Shown here: positions 44,561-52,731 of the stretch, piece after piece
How the letters are laid out: each line of letters starts with the position of its first letter
Numbering within the stretch: the stretch's first letter is position 1
Assembly (NCBI GenBank): GCA_030428945.1
Contig: JAUIEC010000011.1
Span: forward strand, 124,001-188,000
Reading direction: 5' to 3'
Origin: Phycisphaerae bacterium
Lineage (GTDB): Bacteria > Planctomycetota > Phycisphaerae > UBA1845 > Fen-1342
DNA length: 64,000 bases
Made by a program: the position numbers and the translations under genes
The notes under the pieces: generated by a model
Databases searched by the model: none
Told to the model about the DNA's origin: nothing
What the model saw: only the letters and a program-made list of their open reading frames with translations

Positions 44561-44570
44561 CGCTTTCGCC

Positions 44571-45455
44571 TCAGCCCTCTTCCGCATAGCCGCAGTTCGG
44601 GCATTGCAGTCCGCGCGGGCCCGCGGCCAGCGGACAGGCGCAGATCACGCACGGGCGACCCGCGGGCGTGGTGACCTCCGGTACGCTGCCATTCGGCAGC
44701 GGCGCCGGCTCGTACAACTGCTGCTGGATCTCGTCCCACAACTGCTCGAACGCGGCCGCGGCCGGGCTGCGCCGCGCGTAGGACCCGATCGGCGCCCGAT
44801 GCAGGCCCATCTTCTCCGCTTCGCTCGCGTACGGAATGTGCGTGTGCAAAAAGTCCGAACGCCGGGCCGCCAGACGCTCGAGCACGTCCCGGTGCAGGCG
44901 CTTGCGACGGTCCACCATCGACAGGAACGGCAGCACCCGCAGGTCACGCAGGTGCGGCCGCTCGTCCCGAAAGGCACTCAACTGGTTCAGCGTCCGCAGC
45001 GACAGCGTCGTCGGAATCAGCGGCACCAGCAGCGCATCCGCGGCCGCGAAGACGCTCTCGGAGACCAGCGAAATGCTCGGCGGACAGTCGAACAGCACGC
45101 AGTCGTAGCGCTTCGCCAGCGGCCGCAGCAGTTCCCGCAGCCGATCGCGGGGCGCATCGCCCTGCCCCAGGACGCGATCCATGTGCCGGTAGGAGAAGTC
45201 GGCCGGCAGCAGTTCCAGGTTGGGAAAGTCCGTCCCCCGGATCTGCCCGGCCAGGTCGGTCTTGCCCCGCACCAGGCGCTTGCCGCCACCCTCGATGTGA
45301 GCCGCCACGCGAAAGTAGAATGTCGCCGCACTCTGCGGATCCAGGTCCCAGACCAGGACCCGCGCGCCGCTCCGACTGGCCTCGTACGCCAGGTTCACCG
45401 TCGCCGTCGTCTTCCCGACGCCGCCTTTGATGTTGTAGACGGCCAGCGTTTTCAT
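44571..45455 (-). CDS. ParA/MinD-family ATPase with C-terminal zinc ribbon
   Basis: 294 residues. Deviant Walker A KGGVGKTT (about 10-17) with the signature lysine, Walker A' VLVWDLDPQSAAT and Walker B VLFDCPPS identify a ParA-type dimerising ATPase that binds the nucleoid. The last 30 residues add a zinc-ribbon-like CVICACPL...LQCPNCGY not usual for chromosomal ParA. There is no parB or parS nearby; instead the gene is translationally coupled (ATGA) to the CHAD-domain gene upstream. That pairing suggests an orphan, cargo-positioning ParA. CHAD proteins bind polyphosphate granules, making those the obvious candidate cargo. The cargo role is inference. Confidence 0.93.
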   Translation of the reverse strand: MKTLAVYNIKGGVGKTTATVNLAYEASRSGARVLVWDLDPQSAATFYFRVAAHIEGGGKRLVRGKTDLAGQIRGTDFPNLELLPADFSYRHMDRVLGQGDAPRDRLRELLRPLAKRYDCVLFDCPPSISLVSESVFAAADALLVPLIPTTLSLRTLNQLSAFRDERPHLRDLRVLPFLSMVDRRKRLHRDVLERLAARRSDFLHTHIPYASEAEKMGLHRAPIGSYARRSPAAAAFEQLWDEIQQQLYEPAPLPNGSVPEVTTPAGRPCVICACPLAAGPRGLQCPNCGYAEEG

Positions 45456-46990
45456 GAGTTCCCGGGCGGACGCCCCAGCGCGGCCAGCCGACGCCGCACC
45501 ACCGGCCGGTCGAAGTCGCCGAAGTGCCGCTGAAACGCCGCCCGCACCGCGCGTTGTTCGTGCCGCAACCGCTCGATCATCTGCCCCATCGCCAGCAGCG
45601 TCCCGGCCGTTCCCGGCTGCTGCGAGAAGTGCCCGGCCCAGGTCCGGAAGTCCGCCTGCTGCACGGTCAGGTCGTTGAACCGTCCGAGGCAGTCCTGCAA
45701 CTGCTTGAGCCCCGCCAGGGCCGGCTTGACCATCTGGCGCGGATACAGCGACTGGAACATCTCGATCGTGTAGCGCAGCTTCTTGCCGAGCTTCCGCAGA
45801 TCGTGCACGGCTTCGTCCGGCGTCTCCGGACCGATCGCCCGCCCGTCCCGACGCATCCTGCGGTGCAGCTTGCGAATCCGCCGGGCCGCCAGGCGCCCGA
45901 TCGGCTCACCCGCCCGCGGCGCAAGCGAGGCCGGCGGGTCCGCCTGGTTCAGCAGACGCCGCCACAGATCCAGCACTTCGGCGAATCGCCTGCTGCCCAG
46001 GTGCCGCACAAGTTTCTGACGCTCGCGCTCACGCTCGGTTACCAGCAGCGCCCCGACCGGGCGCATCGCCGCGAACAGTTCCGGCTCGTACGACGGCCAG
46101 ACCTGCTCGAACTCGACCTGGTGCACGTCCAGGTCGCGGACCGGCGTCGTCACCGTCCCGACCCATCGCAACGCTTCGCCCAGGTGCTCGGCCAGGTGCG
46201 GGTGCAGCACGCCGCGGAACTGCCGCAGCGCCGAGCGACTGCGCCGCACCGCCGTCCGCAGGTCATGCAGAAACTCGATGTCGATGTCCTGGCGGGCACC
46301 GTCCAGGTTCGCCAGCACCTTCTCCAGCAGCAGGCCCAGCACCCGCCGGGCCGCCGCGCCCGCCGCCATCTGCGGATCCAGTTCGACCTGCAGCCGCGAC
46401 TGGTAATCGCCCGGCTGCCGACCGGTCGCTCCAACCGCCAGGTAGAACAGGTCTTCCCCGGCCGGCGGCAGCGACAGTTCCTGCTCCAGCAGATCACGCA
46501 CCCGCGCGACCGGCTCGGGATAGCCCGGCACCGGCTCGACCGCCAGGCGGTGCACCGGCCCGCCGGGCGTGTGCGCCACCTCGGTCCGAATCCGCGCCAC
46601 CGTCTTCTGTTCGGAATTCTCGAGGGCGTAGGTGGTCTGCTCGCACCGCACACTCGCGGCCGGCAGCAGCGCCCGCGCGTCGATCAGCGCCAGCAACCGC
46701 TCACGCAAAGGCCCCGGACGCAGTTCGCGGGCGAAGCGCGGCACCGTGTTCGCGAAGGCCGCCTCCAGTCCGCCGTCGACCAGGCGCCGCCAGCGGACGG
46801 CACTGCTCGGGCCGGACGTGTCCTGCTCCAGCACCTGTCCCCGCCGATAAAGGCGCCAGTCGAAGGTGTCGAACCACGTCCGCTCGACCCGCTGGCGGCC
46901 ACAGGCGCGCAGGTGACCGATCTCGCCCAGACGGGCGGCAAGCTGGTCCGGTTGCCCGGCCTCCAGTTGATATTCGAGCCGAGTCGACAC
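45452..46990 (-). CDS. CYTH-like/CHAD domain protein
   Basis: 512 residues. The N-terminal 200 residues resemble a CYTH (triphosphate tunnel) domain with a weakened ExExK start (LEYQLEAG). Residues about 225-505 form a CHAD domain: helical, with conserved histidines and basic clusters in FLHDLRTAVRRSRSALRQF and AVHDLRKLGKKLRYTIEMF. CHAD domains bind polyphosphate and target proteins to polyphosphate granules. GTG 46990 follows a GGGGAC-like site. The stop overlaps the ParA ATG by four bases, so the two proteins are made in a coupled way. It is a good candidate for the granule-side partner of the ParA ATPase. Confidence 0.9.
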   Translation of the reverse strand: MSTRLEYQLEAGQPDQLAARLGEIGHLRACGRQRVERTWFDTFDWRLYRRGQVLEQDTSGPSSAVRWRRLVDGGLEAAFANTVPRFARELRPGPLRERLLALIDARALLPAASVRCEQTTYALENSEQKTVARIRTEVAHTPGGPVHRLAVEPVPGYPEPVARVRDLLEQELSLPPAGEDLFYLAVGATGRQPGDYQSRLQVELDPQMAAGAAARRVLGLLLEKVLANLDGARQDIDIEFLHDLRTAVRRSRSALRQFRGVLHPHLAEHLGEALRWVGTVTTPVRDLDVHQVEFEQVWPSYEPELFAAMRPVGALLVTERERERQKLVRHLGSRRFAEVLDLWRRLLNQADPPASLAPRAGEPIGRLAARRIRKLHRRMRRDGRAIGPETPDEAVHDLRKLGKKLRYTIEMFQSLYPRQMVKPALAGLKQLQDCLGRFNDLTVQQADFRTWAGHFSQQPGTAGTLLAMGQMIERLRHEQRAVRAAFQRHFGDFDRPVVRRRLAALGRPPGNS

Positions 46991-47126
46991 CCGCGGTCCC
47001 CAATCCGTTACCCTATCGGCAGTTTCCCCATGCCCGGCGGAAGCGTCAACGCGGGATCCGAAAACCCCCGCCCAGGATTCGCCGACGCCCGGCTACCCCC
47101 CCCGGCAAAGAAACCCGAGCCGCGGC

Positions 47127-47155
47127 TTGACTTTCCCAGGCCATCCGAAAATAAT
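47127..47155 (+). promoter_or_regulatory. Sigma-70 promoter of the LacI-family gene
   Basis: TTGACT at 47127-47132 and AATAAT at 47150-47155 are separated by exactly 17 bases, in a locally AT-rich stretch, 42 bases upstream of the GTG start. Downstream a direct repeat of TGTAAC (47163-47168 and 47174-47179) could be an operator. The regulator may therefore bind its own leader. Confidence 0.75.
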
Positions 47156-47197
47156 GCCGTTTGTAACTGTTTCTGTAACGTCTCGGGGAGAGTCGCC

Positions 47198-48214
47198 GTG
47201 TCCGTCCGACAAATCGCCCAGGAAGCGGGGGTTTCGATCGCGACCGTCTCGCGCGTGCTCAACAACGATCCCGCCGTGCGGCCCGAGACGCGCGAGAAGG
47301 TTCTCGCGGTCGCCAACCGGACCGGCTACGTCCCGACCATGGGCCGGCGGGCCAAGAACCTGATCGGCTTCACGTACACCCAGGAGATGTCGCTCTCGCA
47401 CCGCTTCGACGCCACGGTCCTCGAGGGCCTCGTCGGCGGCGCGGACGAAGCCGGCTTCGAAGTCCTGATCGTCAACATGCAGCGCGACAAGAAGCCGGAG
47501 GAAAGCTACTCGCAGTTCTTCATGCGGAAGGGACTCCGCGGCGTGATCCTGCGCACCAACCACCAGTCGCGCGACTCGTGCCTGGCGATCGCCAACGAGG
47601 GCTTCCCCCATGTCGTCCTGGCCGAACGCTTCCAGGATCAGCAGGTCAACTTCATCGAGAGCGACTCCTATCCCGACAGCGTCCGGGCCGTCGAGTACCT
47701 GATCTCGCTCGGGCACCGCGACATCGCCTTCGGCATGCACAACATTCCCGACCGCGACCACGCCGACCGACTTCAGGGCTACAAGGACGCCCTCGCCCGG
47801 CACGACCTGCCCGTCCGCGACGACCGACTGTTTGCCTATCCCTGGACGATGGCCGGCGGCGCGACCGTGATGGACATGATCATGTCGATGAGCGATCGCC
47901 CGACCGCGATCTACTTCGCCGACCCGATGCTCGCCGTCGGCGCCGTCAAGCGGGCCAACGAAACCGGCGTCCGCGTCCCCGAGCAGATCTCGATCGTCGG
48001 CTTCGATGACACCGACGTCCGCTTCAGCGTCCACCCGACCCTCACCGCCGTCTGCCAGGATGCGGCCACGCTCGGACTCGAAGCGGCCCGCTGGCTCACC
48101 CGCCGCCTGGCCAGCCAGGGCGAGAGCGACAGCAACCGCCTCCAGCGAACCATCCCGACGCACTTCGAGATCAACCAGTCCAGCGGACCGTTCTCCGCCG
48201 AAAACGCCGCCTGA
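47198..48214 (+). CDS. LacI-family transcriptional regulator
   Basis: 338 residues. N-terminal helix-turn-helix SVRQIAQEAGVSIATVSRVLNN with the hinge RPETREKVLAVANRTGYVP is standard for LacI/GalR. The effector domain (about 60-335) is of the periplasmic-binding type: IGFTYTQEMSLSHRF, VLEGLVGGADEAGFEVLI, SLGHRDIAF, IYFADPMLAVGAVK and ISIVGFDDTDVRFSVHPTLT. GTG 47198 is preceded by GGGGAG with seven bases of spacing, and the long upstream open frame is antisense to the CHAD gene. A strong promoter and a TGTAAC direct repeat lie just upstream. No sugar genes are adjacent, so the target may be distant. Confidence 0.94.
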   Translation: MSVRQIAQEAGVSIATVSRVLNNDPAVRPETREKVLAVANRTGYVPTMGRRAKNLIGFTYTQEMSLSHRFDATVLEGLVGGADEAGFEVLIVNMQRDKKPEESYSQFFMRKGLRGVILRTNHQSRDSCLAIANEGFPHVVLAERFQDQQVNFIESDSYPDSVRAVEYLISLGHRDIAFGMHNIPDRDHADRLQGYKDALARHDLPVRDDRLFAYPWTMAGGATVMDMIMSMSDRPTAIYFADPMLAVGAVKRANETGVRVPEQISIVGFDDTDVRFSVHPTLTAVCQDAATLGLEAARWLTRRLASQGESDSNRLQRTIPTHFEINQSSGPFSAENAA

Positions 48215-48221
48215 CCCGGCC

Positions 48222-48920
48222 ATGTGCGGGCGCTATGCGGAATTCGCCTCGGCCGACGACCTGCAGCAGGTCTTCGATCTGGAAACCGCGCCCACCCTGC
48301 CGCCGCGTTACAACATCGCTCCGACGCAACCCGCCCCGGTCGTCCTGCTCGACCCGCGCGGCCGCCGCACGCTGACGCTGCTGCAATGGGGCCTGGTTCC
48401 GCACTGGGCCGAAGACACAAGCATGGCCGCGCGGATGATCAACGCCCGCAGCGAAACCGTGGCCGGAAAGCCCGCCTTTCGCGACGCGTTCCGTTACCGC
48501 CGCTGCATCGTGCCGTGCAGCGGCTTCTTTGAATGGCAGCGGACCGCCGGCGCGAAGGTCCCGCACTTCATCCGCCGACGCGATCGCCGCGTCTTCGGCC
48601 TGGCCGGACTGTGGGAATCCTGGCAGGCGCCGAACGGCACCGAGGTCCACACCTACACGATCCTGACGACCACGCCGAACGCCGAAGTCGCCCGCCTGCA
48701 CGACCGGATGCCGGTCATCCTCGCCCCGGCCGACTTCGCCCGCTGGCTGGAACCCGACACGAGCCCGCAGTCCAGCCCCCACGACCTGCTCCGCCCGGCC
48801 GACGACGGCAGCCTCGAGGTCTTCCCCGTCGCGACCCGCGTCAACACAGTCGCCAACGACGACGCCACGCTGATCACCCGCCAGGACCCACCCCGCGACC
48901 CGCAGATGAAGTTGTTTTGA
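48222..48920 (+). CDS. SRAP-domain (YedK/HMCES) abasic-site processing protein
   Basis: 232 residues. The chain begins MCGR, placing the catalytic Cys at position 2, which forms a covalent thiazolidine link to abasic sites in single-stranded DNA. Other family residues are seen: NIAPTQ, WGLVPHW, INARSETV with its Asn, CSGFFEWQ with its Glu, and LHDRMPVIL with the active-site His. ATG 48222 lies seven bases after the LacI-type gene stop, and the mature Cys requires this start. It protects stalled replication forks at damaged DNA. A heptamer array begins four bases after its stop. Confidence 0.96.
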   Translation: MCGRYAEFASADDLQQVFDLETAPTLPPRYNIAPTQPAPVVLLDPRGRRTLTLLQWGLVPHWAEDTSMAARMINARSETVAGKPAFRDAFRYRRCIVPCSGFFEWQRTAGAKVPHFIRRRDRRVFGLAGLWESWQAPNGTEVHTYTILTTTPNAEVARLHDRMPVILAPADFARWLEPDTSPQSSPHDLLRPADDGSLEVFPVATRVNTVANDDATLITRQDPPRDPQMKLF

Positions 48921-48924
48921 GGAA

Positions 48925-48953
48925 GGGAACAGGGAACAGGGAACAGGGAACAG
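48925..48953 (+). repeat. GGGAACA heptamer array after the SRAP gene
   Basis: Four copies of GGGAACA run from four bases after the stop, in the sense direction of the SRAP gene. A further 50 bases on, the cytochrome gene's octamer array approaches from the other side. Confidence 0.85.
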
Positions 48954-49000
48954 GAAGAGCGTAACGAATCCTCGCCCGCGGCTGCATGCCTCCCCGCCTG

Positions 49001-49049
49001 TTGACTTGCTTACTTGGTTACTTGCTTACTTGCTTACTTGCTTACTCCC
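49001..49049 (-). repeat. Octamer array containing the cytochrome c gene stop
   Basis: On the minus strand, about six AAGTAAGC-type units (one with AAGTAACC, the last AAGTCAAC). The last six residues of the cytochrome gene (SKQVSK) and its TAA stop (49028-49026) are encoded inside the array. Confidence 0.85.
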
Positions 49050-49595
49050 AAGATAGTGCAGCACCGCCCACACCTGGGTTCGGGAGAGTTCGTCGCGGTA
49101 GGCCGGCATCGCCCGGGCCGGCGGATCGTGGTCCGCCAGCATGGGTCCCTTCCCGTCGTAAACCGCGTCGAACCAGTGCGGCGGCACGCCGTCGTTCAGG
49201 TCGATGCTCAGCCGGGCGATCCCGCTGGTGAAGTCCTTGGCCGGATGGGCGGGGTCCTCTTCCGGGCCGCCGCCGCGGGCGTCGAACCCGTGGCAGCTCA
49301 TGCAGTGTTCCGCGTAGACCGCAGCCCCCAGCGCGATCGCCGCCCGGTCGCCCCGTTCGAACGGATTGGATTGCAGCGCTTCGTCCCGCGCCTCGAACTC
49401 GGCCGGCGACACGCCTTCGCGCCGCGCATACCAGGCCAGGAACGCCGACCGCGTGCCGCCCTCGCCCTCGACGACGTGCGTGCGGTAGTCCGCCTCGGCC
49501 TCGTCCGTCAGCGCGATCTCGAGCGCCAACGGCCCCGCGCATCCCACCAGCCCCGCCACCGCCAGAAACACAAGAGCGCGTGTTCGATATCCCAT
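49026..49595 (-). CDS. Cytochrome c-type lipoprotein
   Basis: 189 residues. The signal peptide ends in a lipobox (AGLVGC, about residue 19), so the protein is anchored in the membrane facing the periplasm. A single haem-binding CMSCHG near residue 99 and a C-terminal Met (MPAYRDELSRTQVWAVLHYL) give a class I monohaem cytochrome c, probably an electron carrier. ATG 49595 has GGGGAA eight bases upstream; the longer upstream frame crosses a terminator. No redox partner is adjacent. The C-terminal SKQVSK is read from the octamer repeat, so the last six residues are probably a repeat insertion product rather than conserved protein. Confidence 0.9.
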   Translation of the reverse strand: MGYRTRALVFLAVAGLVGCAGPLALEIALTDEAEADYRTHVVEGEGGTRSAFLAWYARREGVSPAEFEARDEALQSNPFERGDRAAIALGAAVYAEHCMSCHGFDARGGGPEEDPAHPAKDFTSGIARLSIDLNDGVPPHWFDAVYDGKGPMLADHDPPARAMPAYRDELSRTQVWAVLHYLGSKQVSK

Positions 49596-49640
49596 CAGCT
49601 CATTCCCCTGCGAACAGCAAGGCGCGCGACCATACCGCGC

Positions 49641-49681
49641 CCCAAGAAGAAACGCCGGGGCGACCCATGCCACCCCGGCGT
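49641..49681 (-). terminator. Intrinsic terminator downstream of mscL
   Basis: On the minus strand ACGCCGGGG (49681-49673), a 12-base loop and CCCCGGCGT (49660-49652) form a perfect nine-pair stem, followed by TTCTTCTT. It lies between mscL and the cytochrome gene. Confidence 0.8.
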
Positions 49682-49732
49682 CCGAGTACCAGGCGGAAAC
49701 CCCGCCCCGGGGAACAAAGCAACAGAAGCAAA

Positions 49733-49764
49733 CCCTGTTCCCTGTTCCCTGTTCCCTGTTCCCT
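49733..49764 (-). repeat. GGGAACA heptamer array after mscL
   Basis: Four copies of the heptamer on the minus strand, starting about 12 bases after the mscL stop in its sense direction. They precede the terminator hairpin. Confidence 0.85.
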
Positions 49765-49776
49765 TTTCCTTCCTGC

Positions 49777-50211
49777 CTACCCCTTCTGCGTCTTCAGCAG
49801 GTCGCGGATGTCGGCCAGCAGTTCTTCCTGCGTCGGACCGGCCGGGGCTTCCGGCTCGGCTTCCTTCTCCGCTTCGAACCGCTTGCGGGCCGCGTTGATG
49901 CCCTTGATCAGCATGAAGACCGCGAAGGCGACGATCACGAAGTTGATGCCTTCGGTGATGAACGCACCGTACTGCATCTCGACCATTTCCTTGACGACGT
50001 TGCCTTCCGCGTCCTTCTCGCCCTGCTGCAGCACCAGCGAGTACTCACTGAAGTCCAGCCCGCCCATCAGCACGCCCAGTGGCGGCATCATCACCTTGCC
50101 GACCAGCGATTTGACCAGGCCGCCGAACGCACCACCGATGATGATGCCGACCGCCATGTCGATCATGTTGCCCTTCAGGGCGAATTCCTTGAATTCCTGA
50201 ATCATTCCCAT
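49777..50211 (-). CDS. mscL: Large-conductance mechanosensitive channel
   Basis: 144 residues, the usual size. Pentameric inner-membrane pore that opens under osmotic downshock. The N-terminal amphipathic helix and first membrane helix read MIQEFKEFALKGNMIDMAVGIIIGGAFG; the second helix is ITEGINFVIVAFAVFMLIK, and the cytoplasmic tail ends in a conserved TQEELLADIRDLL helix. ATG 50211 has AAGGAG seven bases upstream, which rules out the longer frame. It stands alone, with a repeat array and intrinsic terminator downstream. Confidence 0.97.
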   Translation of the reverse strand: MGMIQEFKEFALKGNMIDMAVGIIIGGAFGGLVKSLVGKVMMPPLGVLMGGLDFSEYSLVLQQGEKDAEGNVVKEMVEMQYGAFITEGINFVIVAFAVFMLIKGINAARKRFEAEKEAEPEAPAGPTQEELLADIRDLLKTQKG

Positions 50212-50398
50212 CACGCTCTCCTTCATCGTCCCAGTGGAACTGCTTGTTGGTTGGGTATTGCACGCTCTGCCGGCCGCGGATCCCGGCCGCGTCCCGCAGG
50301 CTAGTCGCCCGGTCGACCCGCGGCAAGGACCAGATGGGGTAGGAATCCGCCGCACCCGCGACTTTTGTGCCGGGCCGGACACGACCGGGCGCCCGGCG

Positions 50399-51073
50399 TC
50401 AGGTGCCCGCTCCGCCCTCGGGCCGGAACCGGGCACGATCACGCGAGTACTCGGTCTGGTAGAGCCCGTCGCGGTTCAGCACGCTGAAGAACGTGCGGAA
50501 GATCACCAGCAGGTCGGTCTTCAGCGAGATCCGCTCGACGTACCGGATGTCCCAGTCCAGCTTGTCTTCCAGCGGAATGCTCGCCCGCCCGTGAATCTGC
50601 GAGAACCCGGTCAGCCCCGGCCGCACCAGCAGGCGGTGGCGGTGCCGCGGGCACCACTCGGCGATCTGCTGGACGAACAGTGGCCGCGGGCCGACGACGG
50701 CCATCTGTCCCTGGATGACGTTGAACAGTTGCGGCAGTTCGTCGAGGCTGGTTTCGCGCAGGCGGTTGCCGAGCGCGGTGATCCGCGGGTCCTGCCCGCT
50801 CTCGGGAGAGTCGCCGTAGGGGTCGGCGTCGGTCCGCATCGTGCGGAACTTGAAGAAGCGGAAGCCGCGTCCGAACTGCCCGGCCCGCTCCTGCGAGAAC
50901 AGCGCCGGCCCGGGACTGTCGCGGCGGACCAGCAGTGCCAGCACACCCATCAGCGGCCCGAATGCGGCCAGTGCCAGCAGCGCCAGGTAGGTATCGATCG
51001 CGGCCTTCAGCCACAGGTAGCTTGGCCGGGCGGCGATGCGGACGGTCGGCGGCTGCGGAATCCAGTTCGGCAT
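50399..51073 (-). CDS. Undecaprenyl-phosphate sugar phosphotransferase (bacterial sugar transferase)
   Basis: 224 residues, a short form like PglC/WbaP's catalytic domain. A hydrophobic membrane segment lies near residues 22-48; the catalytic domain has the [13 protein letters not shown] and FKFRTM blocks, then the Asp-Glu pair in [24 protein letters not shown] and [14 protein letters not shown]. It transfers a sugar-1-phosphate from a nucleotide sugar to undecaprenyl phosphate, starting repeat-unit synthesis. ATG 51073 is the clear start. It is a stand-alone gene 35 kb from the exosortase/export operon, but is the obvious initiating enzyme for that polymer in this window. Confidence 0.95.
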   Translation of the reverse strand: MPNWIPQPPTVRIAARPSYLWLKAAIDTYLALLALAAFGPLMGVLALLVRRDSPGPALFSQERAGQFGRGFRFFKFRTMRTDADPYGDSPESGQDPRITALGNRLRETSLDELPQLFNVIQGQMAVVGPRPLFVQQIAEWCPRHRHRLLVRPGLTGFSQIHGRASIPLEDKLDWDIRYVERISLKTDLLVIFRTFFSVLNRDGLYQTEYSRDRARFRPEGGAGT

Positions 51074-51169
51074 GGTCCGCAGAGCTTAGCAGAAACGCCG
51101 CCCGCCCGGCACTCACCCCGCCCACGGGCCGGCAGGCCCCGATTTTTACCGGCCCCGCCGCCCGCCCCC

Positions 51170-51198
51170 TTGCCAAGCCCAGGCCGTTGGGGTACAAA
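51170..51198 (+). promoter_or_regulatory. Promoter of tRNA-Gly
   Basis: TTGCCA at 51170-51175 and TACAAA at 51193-51198 with a 17-base spacer. Transcription would start about 51205, a few bases before the mature tRNA. Confidence 0.65.
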
Positions 51199-51212
51199 AT
51201 CGTGTTCCCGAC

Positions 51213-51284
51213 GCGGGTGTAGCTCAGTGGTAGAGCGTCACGTTGCCAACGTGAATGTCGTCGGTTCGAATCCGATCACCCGCT
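51213..51284 (+). tRNA. tRNA-Gly (anticodon GCC)
   Basis: The 72-base sequence folds into a cloverleaf: acceptor arms GCGGGTG (51213-51219) and CACCCGC (51277-51283), D-arm AGCTC...GAGC, anticodon stem CACGT/ACGTG around TTGCCAA giving anticodon GCC, and T-loop GGTTCGAATCC. Discriminator base is U; CCA is not encoded. Confidence 0.96.
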
Positions 51285-51327
51285 TTTGAAGTGAGCCCCG
51301 CAAGTCCCTGTTCAAGCGCGCCCGCCA

Positions 51328-52536
51328 TCAGCCCGCCCGGGCAAGCTCGTCCACCACGATCCGCGCCAGTTCCAGCGTGACCCGGTCCAGCGGAACGCCC
51401 ATGACCCGCACGTCGTCCGTGTTCATCTGCAGCGCCGCCGCGATGCGGTGATCCGGGAAGTAACTGACCGTCGCCCCGTAGCCCGTCATCACGCCGTCGT
51501 GACCCAACGCCGGCCCCAGGTCCGTCGACGACACCATCACCCCCAGCCCGTAACGCTTGTTCGGCCCCAGCTTGGCCGGCACCGCGTCCAGCATCGAGGA
51601 CAGGTAGTCGCCCTCCATCGCCCGGCCGCTGTACAGCAGGTGCGCCCAGCGGGCCAGATCGCCCGCGCTGCTCGCGTATCCGCCCCCGCACCACTCGAAC
51701 TGCGGGTTGTAGAAAAACACCCCGTCGGCCAGCGTCCGCGCCGGAACCTGCGCCGTTTTGAACAGCACGATGTGCCCCTGCACCAGCCCCGGGATCCGCC
51801 GCGAATCTGACGGTACCGTCTCCCGCAGCCCCAGCGGCGCCAGGAATTCCTCCCGCACGTAGTCGTAGAACGTCCGGCCGGTCACCTTCTCGATGATCAT
51901 CCCCAGCACGATGTAGTTCGTGTCCGCGTACGCCCAGTCGCTTCCGGCCGGGAACAGCGGCTCGTCGTCGAAGACGTACGCCAGCAGTTCCCGCGGCCGC
52001 CAGACCCGGTCCGGTTCGGCGTAGCAGTCACGGAAGAAACTCGGCTTGAAGACGTGTCGCGCGATGCCGCTCTGGTGCCGCAGCAGGTGCCTGAGCGTCA
52101 TCGTTTCGGCGTTCGGAATCCGCCTGAACCAGTCCTCGTCCGCGAGGTACCGGATCGCCTTCTGATCCCAGTCCAGCCTGCCGGCCAGCATCAGCTTGTG
52201 CGCCGCGGCCGACACGTAGGTCTTGCCGACACTGCCCGACAACATCCGATCGCCGGCCGCCATCGGCCGCTTCCGGTCCAGGTCGGCCAGCCCGATCGGA
52301 AACGACAGCACCTGCGCATCCGGCAGCACCACCGCCCCGACGCATCCGGGGAACTTCCGCTCCGCATGCAACCCGGCCAGGTACGCGCGACAGCGCTCCG
52401 TGATCCGGGCCCGCGCAGCGCCCGAGATCGCCACGGGCTGCGACGCCGCCACCTCCTGCGGATTCGCATCCGCCGCCTCGGCCCGAGCCAGGAACACAAG
52501 CAGCACCAGCGATAGGACCATGCGATCGTGTCTCAT
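51328..52536 (-). CDS. Serine hydrolase, class C beta-lactamase / penicillin-binding type
   Basis: 402 residues with an N-terminal signal peptide (MVLSLVLLVFLARAEA). The SxxK motif SVGK (in LSGSVGKTYV) carries the nucleophilic serine. The second motif, normally YxN, reads YAD in WAYADTNYIVLG, and the third is HDG in ALGHDGVMTG. The domain otherwise follows the family: LRHLLRHQSGI, GYASSAGDLARW. Periplasmic esterases, D-aminopeptidases and DD-carboxypeptidases share this fold, so antibiotic hydrolysis should not be assumed. Start is uncertain: ATG 52536 chosen, ATG 52521 also possible; no strong ribosome site. Confidence 0.88.
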   Translation of the reverse strand: MRHDRMVLSLVLLVFLARAEAADANPQEVAASQPVAISGAARARITERCRAYLAGLHAERKFPGCVGAVVLPDAQVLSFPIGLADLDRKRPMAAGDRMLSGSVGKTYVSAAAHKLMLAGRLDWDQKAIRYLADEDWFRRIPNAETMTLRHLLRHQSGIARHVFKPSFFRDCYAEPDRVWRPRELLAYVFDDEPLFPAGSDWAYADTNYIVLGMIIEKVTGRTFYDYVREEFLAPLGLRETVPSDSRRIPGLVQGHIVLFKTAQVPARTLADGVFFYNPQFEWCGGGYASSAGDLARWAHLLYSGRAMEGDYLSSMLDAVPAKLGPNKRYGLGVMVSSTDLGPALGHDGVMTGYGATVSYFPDHRIAAALQMNTDDVRVMGVPLDRVTLELARIVVDELARAG

Positions 52537-52731
52537 GGCCACATGTTGGAAAGCCCCCCGGGGCCTGTCAACGCCGGGGTCGTGCTGGAAACCCGTCCGT
52601 GCGGGTCCCTACAATCGACGGGCCCGCAGTCCCGTCTGCCTCCCGCCCGCCGATCGGAACGCTGCATCCGGCGAAACCGGAAGAAAACGAGAAATTCCTG
52701 TCGGGCGCCGCCTGGCGATTACGCGGAGTCC

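Noticed and set aside
45524-47197. Upstream extension of the LacI-family frame
   Set aside because: Antisense to the CHAD gene; promoter, ribosome site and GTG 47198 define the true gene.
51328-52536. Antibiotic-resistance beta-lactamase
   Set aside because: Family-level match only; the YxN motif is YAD and many members are esterases or peptidases.
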